Below, piece after piece: positions 1 to 5,528 of a stretch of DNA of 7,255 bases; positions within the stretch are counted from its first letter, which is position 1, and every line of letters begins with the position of its first letter. Under the pieces are notes generated by a model that saw only the letters and a list, made by a program, of their open reading frames with translations, ran no database searches and was not told the origin of the DNA. Made by a program: the position numbers and the translations under genes. Source of the DNA: Flavobacterium sp. UBA6195 (GTDB lineage: Bacteria > Bacteroidota > Bacteroidia > Flavobacteriales > Flavobacteriaceae); assembly GCF_002422095.1 (NCBI RefSeq), contig NZ_DITB01000084.1, positions 1 to 7,255 on the forward strand, written 5' to 3'.

Positions 1-8
1 CAAGAAAC

Positions 9-40
9 AAAAAAAGGACTACATTGCTGCAGTCCCCTTT
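9..40 (-). terminator. Rho-independent terminator of the TonB-dependent receptor gene
   Basis: On the minus strand, a stem pairs GGACT/AGTCC (plus positions 16-20 and 31-35). It is extended by two G-U wobbles and three A-T pairs, encloses a 10-base loop, and runs into a tract of seven T. It starts about 18 bases after the receptor stop codon. On the plus strand the wobbles become A/C mismatches and no T-tract follows, so it should act only on the receptor transcript. Confidence 0.75.
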
Positions 41-58
41 CACTTAACAAACTTTATT

Positions 59-1879
59 TTACTTAAATAAATACTTAATTCCAAACATCACATTCCCTTT
101 TGGCATTGGAATCATTCCTAATTCAATATAATCTGCATTAAAAATATTGTTAGCAAACATAGATAGTTCAAACGCTTTTATTCTATAACTAACATTTGCA
201 TCATAAACATTATAGCTCATTCCTGCTGTACGCTCTACATAACGATAAGCAAAAGTTGTATTTAAACCTTTAAAGAAGTTAAATTGTAAACTACTTGTGA
301 ATTGATGTTTCATCGAGTTAATAGAATATTGAGAAAAATTAGCTTCACTTGCCTTTACATCGTTATCTAAATAAGAATAACCTAACTGAATTTTTTGTGG
401 TAAATTATTTATTGTGAAAAAGTAATCAGCTTGCGCTTCATATCCTTTTGTATTTACACTTTGAATATTTTGTGCTTGCCAAGCATCTGTTGTGTTTTCA
501 CGAACATAATCGATTAAATTATCAGCATCACGATTAAAAGCAGCTATCGATATATTGAATCTATCACTCATATATTTAAAACCAACTTCTTGTGAAAAAG
601 CTTCTTCTGTATTTAAGTCGGGATTGCTTATGGTTACAGGAGAAGTATAATATAAATTGGTATATGTAGGAACTCTATAAGAAGTCCCAATATTTCCGTA
701 AGCTCTAAATTTATCTGAAATTTTAACTCCTATATCTAAACCTGGAAAAAATTGATTATCAAAATCTGAAAAATAAGAAGCCGAAATTCCAGGAGTAACA
801 TCTAAAATGTTGTTGAAAAATTGGAAACGATGTTCTAAAAATAAACTCGCAATTTCTCTTTGATTATCTCCTAAACGATTACTTGATATGTAATATTTAG
901 AAAACTCAACCCCAAAACCAGTTGTTCCTAACGTTGATTGATACGAACCGTTTAATTCAGCAGCAACTTTATTAGTAATATGTAAATTTCTATATGTTAA
1001 TGGGGTATTTCTAACTAATAAATATAAATCCTGGTTTCTGCGCCAATAAATTCTTGGTTTCCATGTAAAATTTCCGCTTTTAATTACCGTTGAAAGACCT
1101 ATTAAACTTGCTTGAGTTTCTTCATATTGATCAATATAGTTGGTAAAACCATAAAACCCGTTTGCACCAAATTTTCTTTCTGAATAGCTTGTTAGTAATT
1201 CAATTGGTAATTTATTTTTATTGAACTGACTTTTTAAAACATAATTAGTATTATCAAAATCAGTATTATAACGATATCCATCTGAAAAGTTTTTTGAAAA
1301 ATGTACAATATGACTACTTTCTTCCAGATTTACAGTTCCAGTAACTTCTGCAATAAATTGATCAAAAGAACCACCTTGTACTTTAGCAATTAAAGAATTT
1401 TCATCAACATCTTTCGTTACAATATTAATTGCTCCAGTAAAAGCATTTTGACCAAAAATACGAGCAGCAGGACCTTTAATCACTTCAATTCTTTTTATAA
1501 CTTCAATTGGTAAAGCCAAATTCATAGTATGATGACCCGTTTGAGCATCATCTACTTTTATACCATCTATTAACAACAATGTTTGATCAAAACTTCCGCC
1601 TCTTATATATAAATCCGATTGCATTCCGTTTACTCCTTGTCTACGCACATCAATTCCTGCAATTTGTTGTAAAGCATCGGCAACATTTGTCACACCTAAT
1701 TTTTTAATATCTTCAGCAGTAACAATTTGAATGGTTCTTGAATTTTCTTTAAAAGGCAAATCGATACGAGAAGATGTAATGACTGCTTCTTTTAGTGAAT
1801 CTGTTTTAAGTTCATTTTCCTGAGCATTCATAGTTAATACAAACATTAGCAAGGGAACTAAATAATATACTTTTTTCAT
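59..1879 (-). CDS. TonB-dependent outer-membrane receptor, BtuB-like size class, substrate unknown
   Basis: This is a 606-residue outer-membrane active transporter, expected to import a ligand using TonB/ExbBD energy. Residues 1-20 form a signal peptide (MKK, hydrophobic core, cleavage likely after NAQ). A TonB-box-like stretch, EAVITSSR, lies at 31-38. The plug domain spans about 43-155 and includes YIRGGSFDQ, LLLIDGIKV, VIKRIEVIKGPAARIFG and the closing GAINIVTK. The beta-barrel runs from about 165 to the end, with NNIFNADYIE near the C terminus and a last strand ending YLFK. It has neither the N-terminal carboxypeptidase-like domain of SusC proteins nor a SusD neighbour, so a polysaccharide system is unlikely. 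Its length matches BtuB (about 614 residues), but the 75-base upstream gap is too short for a cobalamin riboswitch, so vitamin B12 is not supported as the ligand. It is divergent from a MocR-type regulator, which probably controls it. The start is chosen because the signal peptide follows directly and A-rich leader precedes it. The family is certain; the ligand is not. Confidence 0.95.
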   Translation of the reverse strand: MKKVYYLVPLLMFVLTMNAQENELKTDSLKEAVITSSRIDLPFKENSRTIQIVTAEDIKKLGVTNVADALQQIAGIDVRRQGVNGMQSDLYIRGGSFDQTLLLIDGIKVDDAQTGHHTMNLALPIEVIKRIEVIKGPAARIFGQNAFTGAINIVTKDVDENSLIAKVQGGSFDQFIAEVTGTVNLEESSHIVHFSKNFSDGYRYNTDFDNTNYVLKSQFNKNKLPIELLTSYSERKFGANGFYGFTNYIDQYEETQASLIGLSTVIKSGNFTWKPRIYWRRNQDLYLLVRNTPLTYRNLHITNKVAAELNGSYQSTLGTTGFGVEFSKYYISSNRLGDNQREIASLFLEHRFQFFNNILDVTPGISASYFSDFDNQFFPGLDIGVKISDKFRAYGNIGTSYRVPTYTNLYYTSPVTISNPDLNTEEAFSQEVGFKYMSDRFNISIAAFNRDADNLIDYVRENTTDAWQAQNIQSVNTKGYEAQADYFFTINNLPQKIQLGYSYLDNDVKASEANFSQYSINSMKHQFTSSLQFNFFKGLNTTFAYRYVERTAGMSYNVYDANVSYRIKAFELSMFANNIFNADYIELGMIPMPKGNVMFGIKYLFK

Positions 1880-1909
1880 TTATTCGATATTGGGTTATTT
1901 AAAACGGTG

Positions 1910-1917
1910 CAAAAGTC
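1910..1917 (-). promoter_or_regulatory. Candidate -7 element of the receptor gene
   Basis: The minus strand reads GACTTTTG followed by CACC, which matches the Bacteroidota -7 consensus TAnnTTTG at all fixed positions except the first. It would give a leader of about 25 bases before the receptor ATG. No clear TTTG-type -33 element lies 19-21 bases upstream. The region where it should be abuts the direct repeat at 1939-1949, which would fit a promoter that needs an activator. This is inference from consensus only. Confidence 0.4.
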
Positions 1918-1918
1918 G

Positions 1919-1926
1919 TAACTTTC
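1919..1926 (+). promoter_or_regulatory. Weak candidate -7 element of the MocR-type regulator gene
   Basis: TAACTTTC differs from TAnnTTTG only in the last base. It lies about 30 bases before the regulator ATG, immediately next to the divergent receptor -7 element. No -33 element is found at the normal distance; the nearest TTG is about 26 bases upstream. A transcript from here would start just before the direct repeat at 1939-1972. Confidence 0.2.
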
Positions 1927-1938
1927 CGGATGATTAAA

Positions 1939-1972
1939 ATAGTCCAGTTTTAAAATGATAGATAGTCCGGTT
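1939..1972. promoter_or_regulatory. Direct-repeat candidate operator for the MocR-type regulator
   Basis: ATAGTCCAGTT (1939-1949) is repeated as ATAGTCCGGTT (1962-1972), with 10 of 11 bases identical and a 23-base centre-to-centre spacing, close to two helical turns. The second copy lies inside the first codons of the regulator. MocR proteins such as GabR are known to bind paired direct repeats in divergent promoter regions, repressing themselves and activating the neighbour. The placement fits that: downstream of the possible regulator start site and about 35-67 bases upstream of the predicted receptor start site. Binding itself is inferred. Confidence 0.45.
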
Positions 1973-3451
1973 AGTTTGGTATTAAAAGAACTTATTCAAT
2001 TTGATAAAACAAGTGCTACTTCGGTATATATTCAAATTGCACAGCAAATAATAAATGCGATTCAAAGAGGCTATTTAAAAGAAGGAACAGCATTGCCTGG
2101 CACTAGAATATTTAGCCAATTATTTAGCATCCATCGGAATACTGCGGTTGCCGTTTATGAAGAATTAGGAGCTCAAGGTTGGGTAGAAATCATTCCAAAT
2201 AAAGGTGCTTTTGTTTTATTTCCAAGATCAAAAACAGTTACTATCAAAGCAAGTACTAACAAACTAAACGATGCATATAGTTATCCTATAACGACAGGAT
2301 TTCCTTTTGAAACTTCGTTTCACTTGGCATCAACACAAGAATTTTCAGAAGCAAAATACATTTTAAACGATGGTCAACCCGATTTACGATTGCATCCTAT
2401 TCACGAATTTTCGAAATGGTATGGCACATCAATGAAGCGAAAATCATTGATTTCAAAATGGAACAATACATCAAAAAACAGCTATTCTATGTTTGAAAAT
2501 CAATTGTGTAATTTTTTAAATGCAACTCGAGGTTTTCATATCAAACCTACAAATTTAATCAGTACTCGAAGTACCGAGATGAGTTTGTATATCATCTCGC
2601 AACTTTTAATTCGTAAAAAAGACGTTGTTTTGGTTGGTAATTTGAGTAATTATAATGCCAATATGATTTTTCAAGAAGCTAGAGCCGATATTAAAACCAT
2701 CCCCGTTGATGAAAATGGATTAGACATTAATTACATAGAAAAACATTTTACAAAAGGCAAAATTCGATGTGTTTATGTCTGTTCTAATCGCGATTATCCT
2801 ACTACAAACACTTTGTCTGCCGAACGAAGATTACAACTTTTACAACTTGCTAAGAAATATCAATTTGCCATAATTGAAGACGATTTTGATTATGATTTTC
2901 AACTCGACGGTTCCGCTATGTTGCCTATGGCAAGTTCAGATGGAAATGGAATGGTGATTTATCTTGGAAAACTGGGGCAATCACTATTTCCAAGTTTTCA
3001 AACCGGATTTGTAGTGGCTCCTGAAAATTTGATTTTGGAAGCCAAAAACTATTTACAAATGTTAGACAAGCAGGGCGACTTAATTCAAGAACAAGTGCTT
3101 TCGGAATTAATATATGAAGGTGAAATTCATCGTTTACTAAAAAAGAATACCATCATTTACAAAAAAAGAAGAGATTTTGCTTGCGAATGTTTGAAGCGTT
3201 ATTTCAATGAAGCTATTCAATTTAAAAAGCCTTCGGGTGGATTAGCCATTTGGATTGGATTTAACCCTTCCATATCATTAATTCAACTTGCGGAAGAAGT
3301 ATCGAAATTAGATGTCTTTCTACCGAAGACCATTCTTTATCAAGATAAAAATACATGCGCCATTCGTTTTGGATTTGGTCATTTGAATGAAGAAGAAATT
3401 GAAATTGTAGTAAGTAAATTAAATCTTGCATACAATTCAATCACAAAGTAA
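1955..3451 (+). CDS. MocR-type transcriptional regulator (GntR HTH plus aminotransferase-like domain) with degenerate PLP site
   Basis: This 498-residue regulator has a GntR-family winged helix (about 17-90; note YIQIAQQIINAIQRG, LPGTR, HRNTAVAVYEELGAQGW and NKGAFVL), a linker, and a fold-type I aminotransferase-like domain (about 140-495). Length and order are normal for MocR/GabR/PdxR proteins, which sense PLP or PLP adducts. The aminotransferase part is recognisable by AERRLQLLQLAKK (289-301), IIEDDFDYDF (306-315) and YLGKLGQSLFPSFQTGF (336-352). In typical members the last motif resembles YIGTFSKTLxPxLRLGY. Here the PLP-lysine position is Q342, the phosphate-binding arginine position is Q349, and the tyrosine of EDDYD is F311. 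The pyridine-nitrogen aspartate (D309) is kept. No frameshift or stop is present, so the protein looks maintained rather than decayed. The ATG at 1955 is the only candidate: an in-frame stop lies at 1940-1942 and the next Met is far inside. Tandem TAA stops end the gene. It probably controls the divergent TonB-dependent receptor and itself. Confidence 0.92.
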   Translation: MIDSPVSLVLKELIQFDKTSATSVYIQIAQQIINAIQRGYLKEGTALPGTRIFSQLFSIHRNTAVAVYEELGAQGWVEIIPNKGAFVLFPRSKTVTIKASTNKLNDAYSYPITTGFPFETSFHLASTQEFSEAKYILNDGQPDLRLHPIHEFSKWYGTSMKRKSLISKWNNTSKNSYSMFENQLCNFLNATRGFHIKPTNLISTRSTEMSLYIISQLLIRKKDVVLVGNLSNYNANMIFQEARADIKTIPVDENGLDINYIEKHFTKGKIRCVYVCSNRDYPTTNTLSAERRLQLLQLAKKYQFAIIEDDFDYDFQLDGSAMLPMASSDGNGMVIYLGKLGQSLFPSFQTGFVVAPENLILEAKNYLQMLDKQGDLIQEQVLSELIYEGEIHRLLKKNTIIYKKRRDFACECLKRYFNEAIQFKKPSGGLAIWIGFNPSISLIQLAEEVSKLDVFLPKTILYQDKNTCAIRFGFGHLNEEEIEIVVSKLNLAYNSITK

Positions 3452-3457
3452 TAAAAC

Positions 3458-3488
3458 AAAAAAAGTCCCGCAAATTGCAGGACTTTTT
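3458..3488. terminator. Bidirectional terminator between the MocR-type gene and atpC
   Basis: The stem AAAAAGTCC (3460-3468) pairs with GGACTTTTT (3480-3488). It continues, after one C/A mismatch, as GCA/TGC around a three-base loop. T-tracts follow on both strands: five T on plus and seven T on minus. It begins about 8 bases after the regulator stop and lies 19 bases after the atpC stop, so it can end both convergent transcripts. Confidence 0.85.
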
Positions 3489-3506
3489 ACTATAAATCTT
3501 ATTGTC

Positions 3507-3788
3507 TTAGTCAGCTAAAACAATAATCTTGTTTTCATTCATTTCGATGGTACCTGAATTAATAGGTAACCAATACGTTTGCTCATTTACTTTGTTGAAT
3601 TTAGAAACGAATTCTTTTTCAATTTTAATGTTTTGAGCATTGATTTTCACGTTTCCTTTTGCTAACAATGAAACAATAGGCGCGTGATTATTTAGCATTT
3701 GAAACTCACCGTTAACTCCAGGAACTGCTACCGAAGTAACTTCTCCTTTAAACAATGTAGCTTCTGGTGATACTATTTCTAAAATCAT
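3507..3788 (-). CDS. atpC: F1Fo ATP synthase epsilon subunit, short form
   Basis: Epsilon belongs to the central stalk of F1, linking gamma to the Fo c-ring. The 93 residues cover the N-terminal beta-sandwich only: EIVSPEATLFKGEV (4-17), the conserved GEFQMLNNHAPIVSLL core (27-42), and a last strand IIVLAD that ends the protein. Against the 139-residue E. coli subunit, the match stops exactly where VLAD closes the sandwich, so the C-terminal two-helix domain, which in other bacteria inhibits ATP hydrolysis, is absent. This is not a frameshift: the stop is followed by only 55 bases of spacer with a terminator. Short epsilon subunits are familiar in Bacteroidota. The start is fixed by alignment and by the spacer before it. 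No Shine-Dalgarno sequence precedes it; the leader ends TAAGAAAT. It follows atpD by 76 bases and is probably co-transcribed with it. Confidence 0.96.
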   Translation of the reverse strand: MILEIVSPEATLFKGEVTSVAVPGVNGEFQMLNNHAPIVSLLAKGNVKINAQNIKIEKEFVSKFNKVNEQTYWLPINSGTIEMNENKIIVLAD

Positions 3789-3793
3789 ATTTC

Positions 3794-3825
3794 TTAGTGA
3801 TTAGTGAATAGTGATTAGTGATTAG
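3794..3825. repeat. Heptamer tandem array TTAGTGA in the atpD-atpC spacer
   Basis: Four consecutive 7-base units read TTAGTGA, TTAGTGA, ATAGTGA, TTAGTGA, followed by a partial TTAG. The array sits directly upstream of the atpC start on the minus strand, where it reads TCACTAA. It is non-coding and occupies almost half of the 76-base spacer. Confidence 0.85.
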
Positions 3826-3831
3826 CAAGTA

Positions 3832-3865
3832 ACTGAATACTGTGACTAAACACTGAACACTGAAT
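3832..3865. repeat. Second heptamer array ACTGAAC in the atpD-atpC spacer
   Basis: The units read ACTGAAT, ACTGTG (one base short), ACTAAAC, ACTGAAC and ACTGAAT, and run up to the first base of the atpD stop codon. The period is seven, as in the neighbouring array. On the minus-strand RNA, the AGTG cores of this array can pair with the CACT cores of the other, giving about five pairs per heptamer, so an imperfect hairpin between atpD and atpC is possible. Confidence 0.75.
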
Positions 3866-5376
3866 TATGCTTCTGCTAACATTTTTTGTCCAGCTTCGAT
3901 AGCTTCTTCGATAGTACCTTTAAGGTTGAACGCTGCTTCTGGTAAGTGGTCTAATTCACCATCCATAATCATGTTAAATCCTTTGATAGTTTCTTTAATA
4001 TCAACCAATACTCCAGGAATACCTGTAAATTGCTCCGCTACGTGGAAAGGTTGAGATAAGAAACGTTGTACACGACGAGCTCTAGCAACTGCTAATTTAT
4101 CATCTTCTGACAACTCTTCCATACCTAAGATAGCAATGATATCTTGTAGTTGTTTGTATTTTTGAAGAATTTCTTTTACTCTTTGAGCACACTCATAGTG
4201 GTCTTTCCCCAAAATTTCTGGCGTTAAAATACGAGAAGTAGAATCTAGTGGATCTACCGCTGGGTAAATACCTAACTCAGCAATTTTACGAGATAATACT
4301 GTTGTTGCATCTAAGTGAGCAAACGTTGTTGCAGGAGCCGGGTCAGTTAAGTCATCCGCAGGAACGTATACTGCTTGTACAGATGTAATAGATCCTTTTT
4401 TAGTTGAAGTAATACGCTCTTGCATCGCTCCCATCTCAGTTGCTAAAGTAGGTTGGTATCCTACCGCAGATGGCATACGACCTAAAAGTGCAGATACCTC
4501 AGAACCTGCTTGTGTAAAACGGAAGATGTTATCAACGAAGAAAAGTACGTCTTTTCCTTGTCCATCTCCTGCTCCATCACGGAAATATTCAGCAATTGTT
4601 AAACCTGATAAAGCAACACGTGCACGTGCTCCTGGTGGCTCATTCATCTGACCGAATACGAAAGTAGCTTTAGAATCTTTCATTAATTCTTTATCTACTT
4701 TTGATAAATCCCATCCTCCATTTTCCATAGAGTGCATGAATTCATCACCATATTTAATAATTCCTGATTCTAACATCTCTCTTAAAAGGTCATTTCCTTC
4801 ACGAGTTCTTTCTCCTACACCAGCAAATACTGATAAACCACCGTGACCTTTTGCAATATTGTTAATCAATTCTTGAATCAATACTGTTTTACCTACTCCA
4901 GCACCACCAAACAATCCAATTTTACCTCCTTTTGCATAAGGCTCAATTAAGTCGATTACTTTAATACCGGTAAATAAAACTTCAGTAGAAGTTGATAAAT
5001 CTTCAAATTTTGGAGCTGGTCTGTGAATTGGCAAACCACTTTCACCTACTTTTGGTAAGTCTCCTAAACCATCGATTGCATCACCTATTACATTAAATAA
5101 ACGTCCGAAAACTTCACCACCAATTGGCATTTGAATTGGAGCACCAGTAGCAACTACTTCAGCACCTCTAGACAAACCGTCTGTAGAGTCCATAGAAATA
5201 GTACGAACTGTATTTTCTCCAATGTGAGATTGAACTTCTAATACTAATAAAGTACCATCTTTTTTAGTGATTTCTAATGAATCGTAAATTTTAGGTAACT
5301 CAGCATTTGCATCATTAAACACGACGTCAACAACTGGTCCGATAATTTGTGCAACTTTTCCTGTGATTCTAGACAT
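3865..5376 (-). CDS. atpD: F1Fo ATP synthase beta subunit (catalytic)
   Basis: Beta carries the catalytic nucleotide sites of F1 and makes ATP from ADP and phosphate as gamma rotates. Visible motifs are the Walker A GGAGVGKT (157-164), the catalytic glutamate E189 in GVGERTREGND, the Walker B aspartate D282 in VLFFVDNIFRF, RMPSAVGYQPTLATEMG (300-316), the family signature PAVDPLDSTS (372-381) and EELSEDD (420-426), the counterpart of the DELSEED lever. The protein has 503 residues against 460 in E. coli. About 27 extra residues lie between the catalytic loop and FGQMNEPPG (202-239, KYGDEFMHSMENGGWD region), an insert I associate with Bacteroidota. All catalytic residues are intact. The start is fixed by MSRITGKVAQIIGPVVDV. 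It lies between glmS (own terminator) and atpC, so atpDC forms a small unit away from the remaining ATP synthase genes. Codons look more biased toward GGT/CGT/AAC-type choices than in the flanking receptor gene, as expected for high expression (impression, not calculated). Confidence 0.99.
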   Translation of the reverse strand: MSRITGKVAQIIGPVVDVVFNDANAELPKIYDSLEITKKDGTLLVLEVQSHIGENTVRTISMDSTDGLSRGAEVVATGAPIQMPIGGEVFGRLFNVIGDAIDGLGDLPKVGESGLPIHRPAPKFEDLSTSTEVLFTGIKVIDLIEPYAKGGKIGLFGGAGVGKTVLIQELINNIAKGHGGLSVFAGVGERTREGNDLLREMLESGIIKYGDEFMHSMENGGWDLSKVDKELMKDSKATFVFGQMNEPPGARARVALSGLTIAEYFRDGAGDGQGKDVLFFVDNIFRFTQAGSEVSALLGRMPSAVGYQPTLATEMGAMQERITSTKKGSITSVQAVYVPADDLTDPAPATTFAHLDATTVLSRKIAELGIYPAVDPLDSTSRILTPEILGKDHYECAQRVKEILQKYKQLQDIIAILGMEELSEDDKLAVARARRVQRFLSQPFHVAEQFTGIPGVLVDIKETIKGFNMIMDGELDHLPEAAFNLKGTIEEAIEAGQKMLAEA

Positions 5377-5436
5377 TGCTTATGTATTTATTTAATAGCT
5401 AATTAATGTTGAAAAAATGATATATTTTTCCGAGTG

Positions 5437-5469
5437 CAAAGATAGTTTTTTCTAAAACAATTTTGCAAT
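5437..5469 (-). promoter_or_regulatory. Bacteroidota-type promoter of atpD-atpC
   Basis: On the minus strand, TATCTTTG (5437-5444) matches the -7 consensus TAnnTTTG exactly. ATTG (5466-5469) lies 21 bases upstream as a -33 element of the TTTG type. Transcription would begin near 5430, giving an AT-rich leader of about 54 bases before the atpD ATG. No Shine-Dalgarno sequence is present; the leader ends ACATAAGCA. The promoter lies immediately downstream of the glmS terminator. Confidence 0.65.
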
Positions 5470-5492
5470 TTATTTTTTGAATTTTTTGCAAC

Positions 5493-5522
5493 AAAAAAGC
5501 GAAATCTTCCAATTTCGCTTTT
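5493..5522 (-). terminator. Rho-independent terminator of glmS
   Basis: A perfect 11-base-pair stem (AAAAGCGAAAT at 5495-5505 with ATTTCGCTTTT at 5512-5522) encloses a six-base loop. On the minus strand it ends in six T. It starts 7 bases after the glmS stop codon and separates glmS from atpD. On the plus strand the following T-run is only four bases long. Confidence 0.85.
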
Positions 5523-5528
5523 AAAATG

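Noticed and set aside
1356..1600. GGSFDQ occurring twice in the receptor (residues 94-99 and 169-174) as an internal duplication
   Set aside because: The match does not extend beyond the six residues. One copy is in the plug and the other at the start of the barrel, so convergence or chance is more likely.
1880..1954. Cobalamin riboswitch upstream of the BtuB-like receptor
   Set aside because: The whole intergenic region is 75 bases, far too short for the roughly 200-base element, and no B12-box-like sequence was seen.
9..3488. AGTCC shared by the receptor terminator (9-40), the bidirectional terminator (3458-3488) and the direct-repeat operator
   Set aside because: Only five bases are shared, and in the terminators they form the stem. 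This looks like chance plus common terminator composition.
3452..3506. Frameshifted remnant of an epsilon C-terminal domain downstream of atpC
   Set aside because: The 55-base gap is taken up by the terminator hairpin, and no helix-like coding remnant is visible in any frame.
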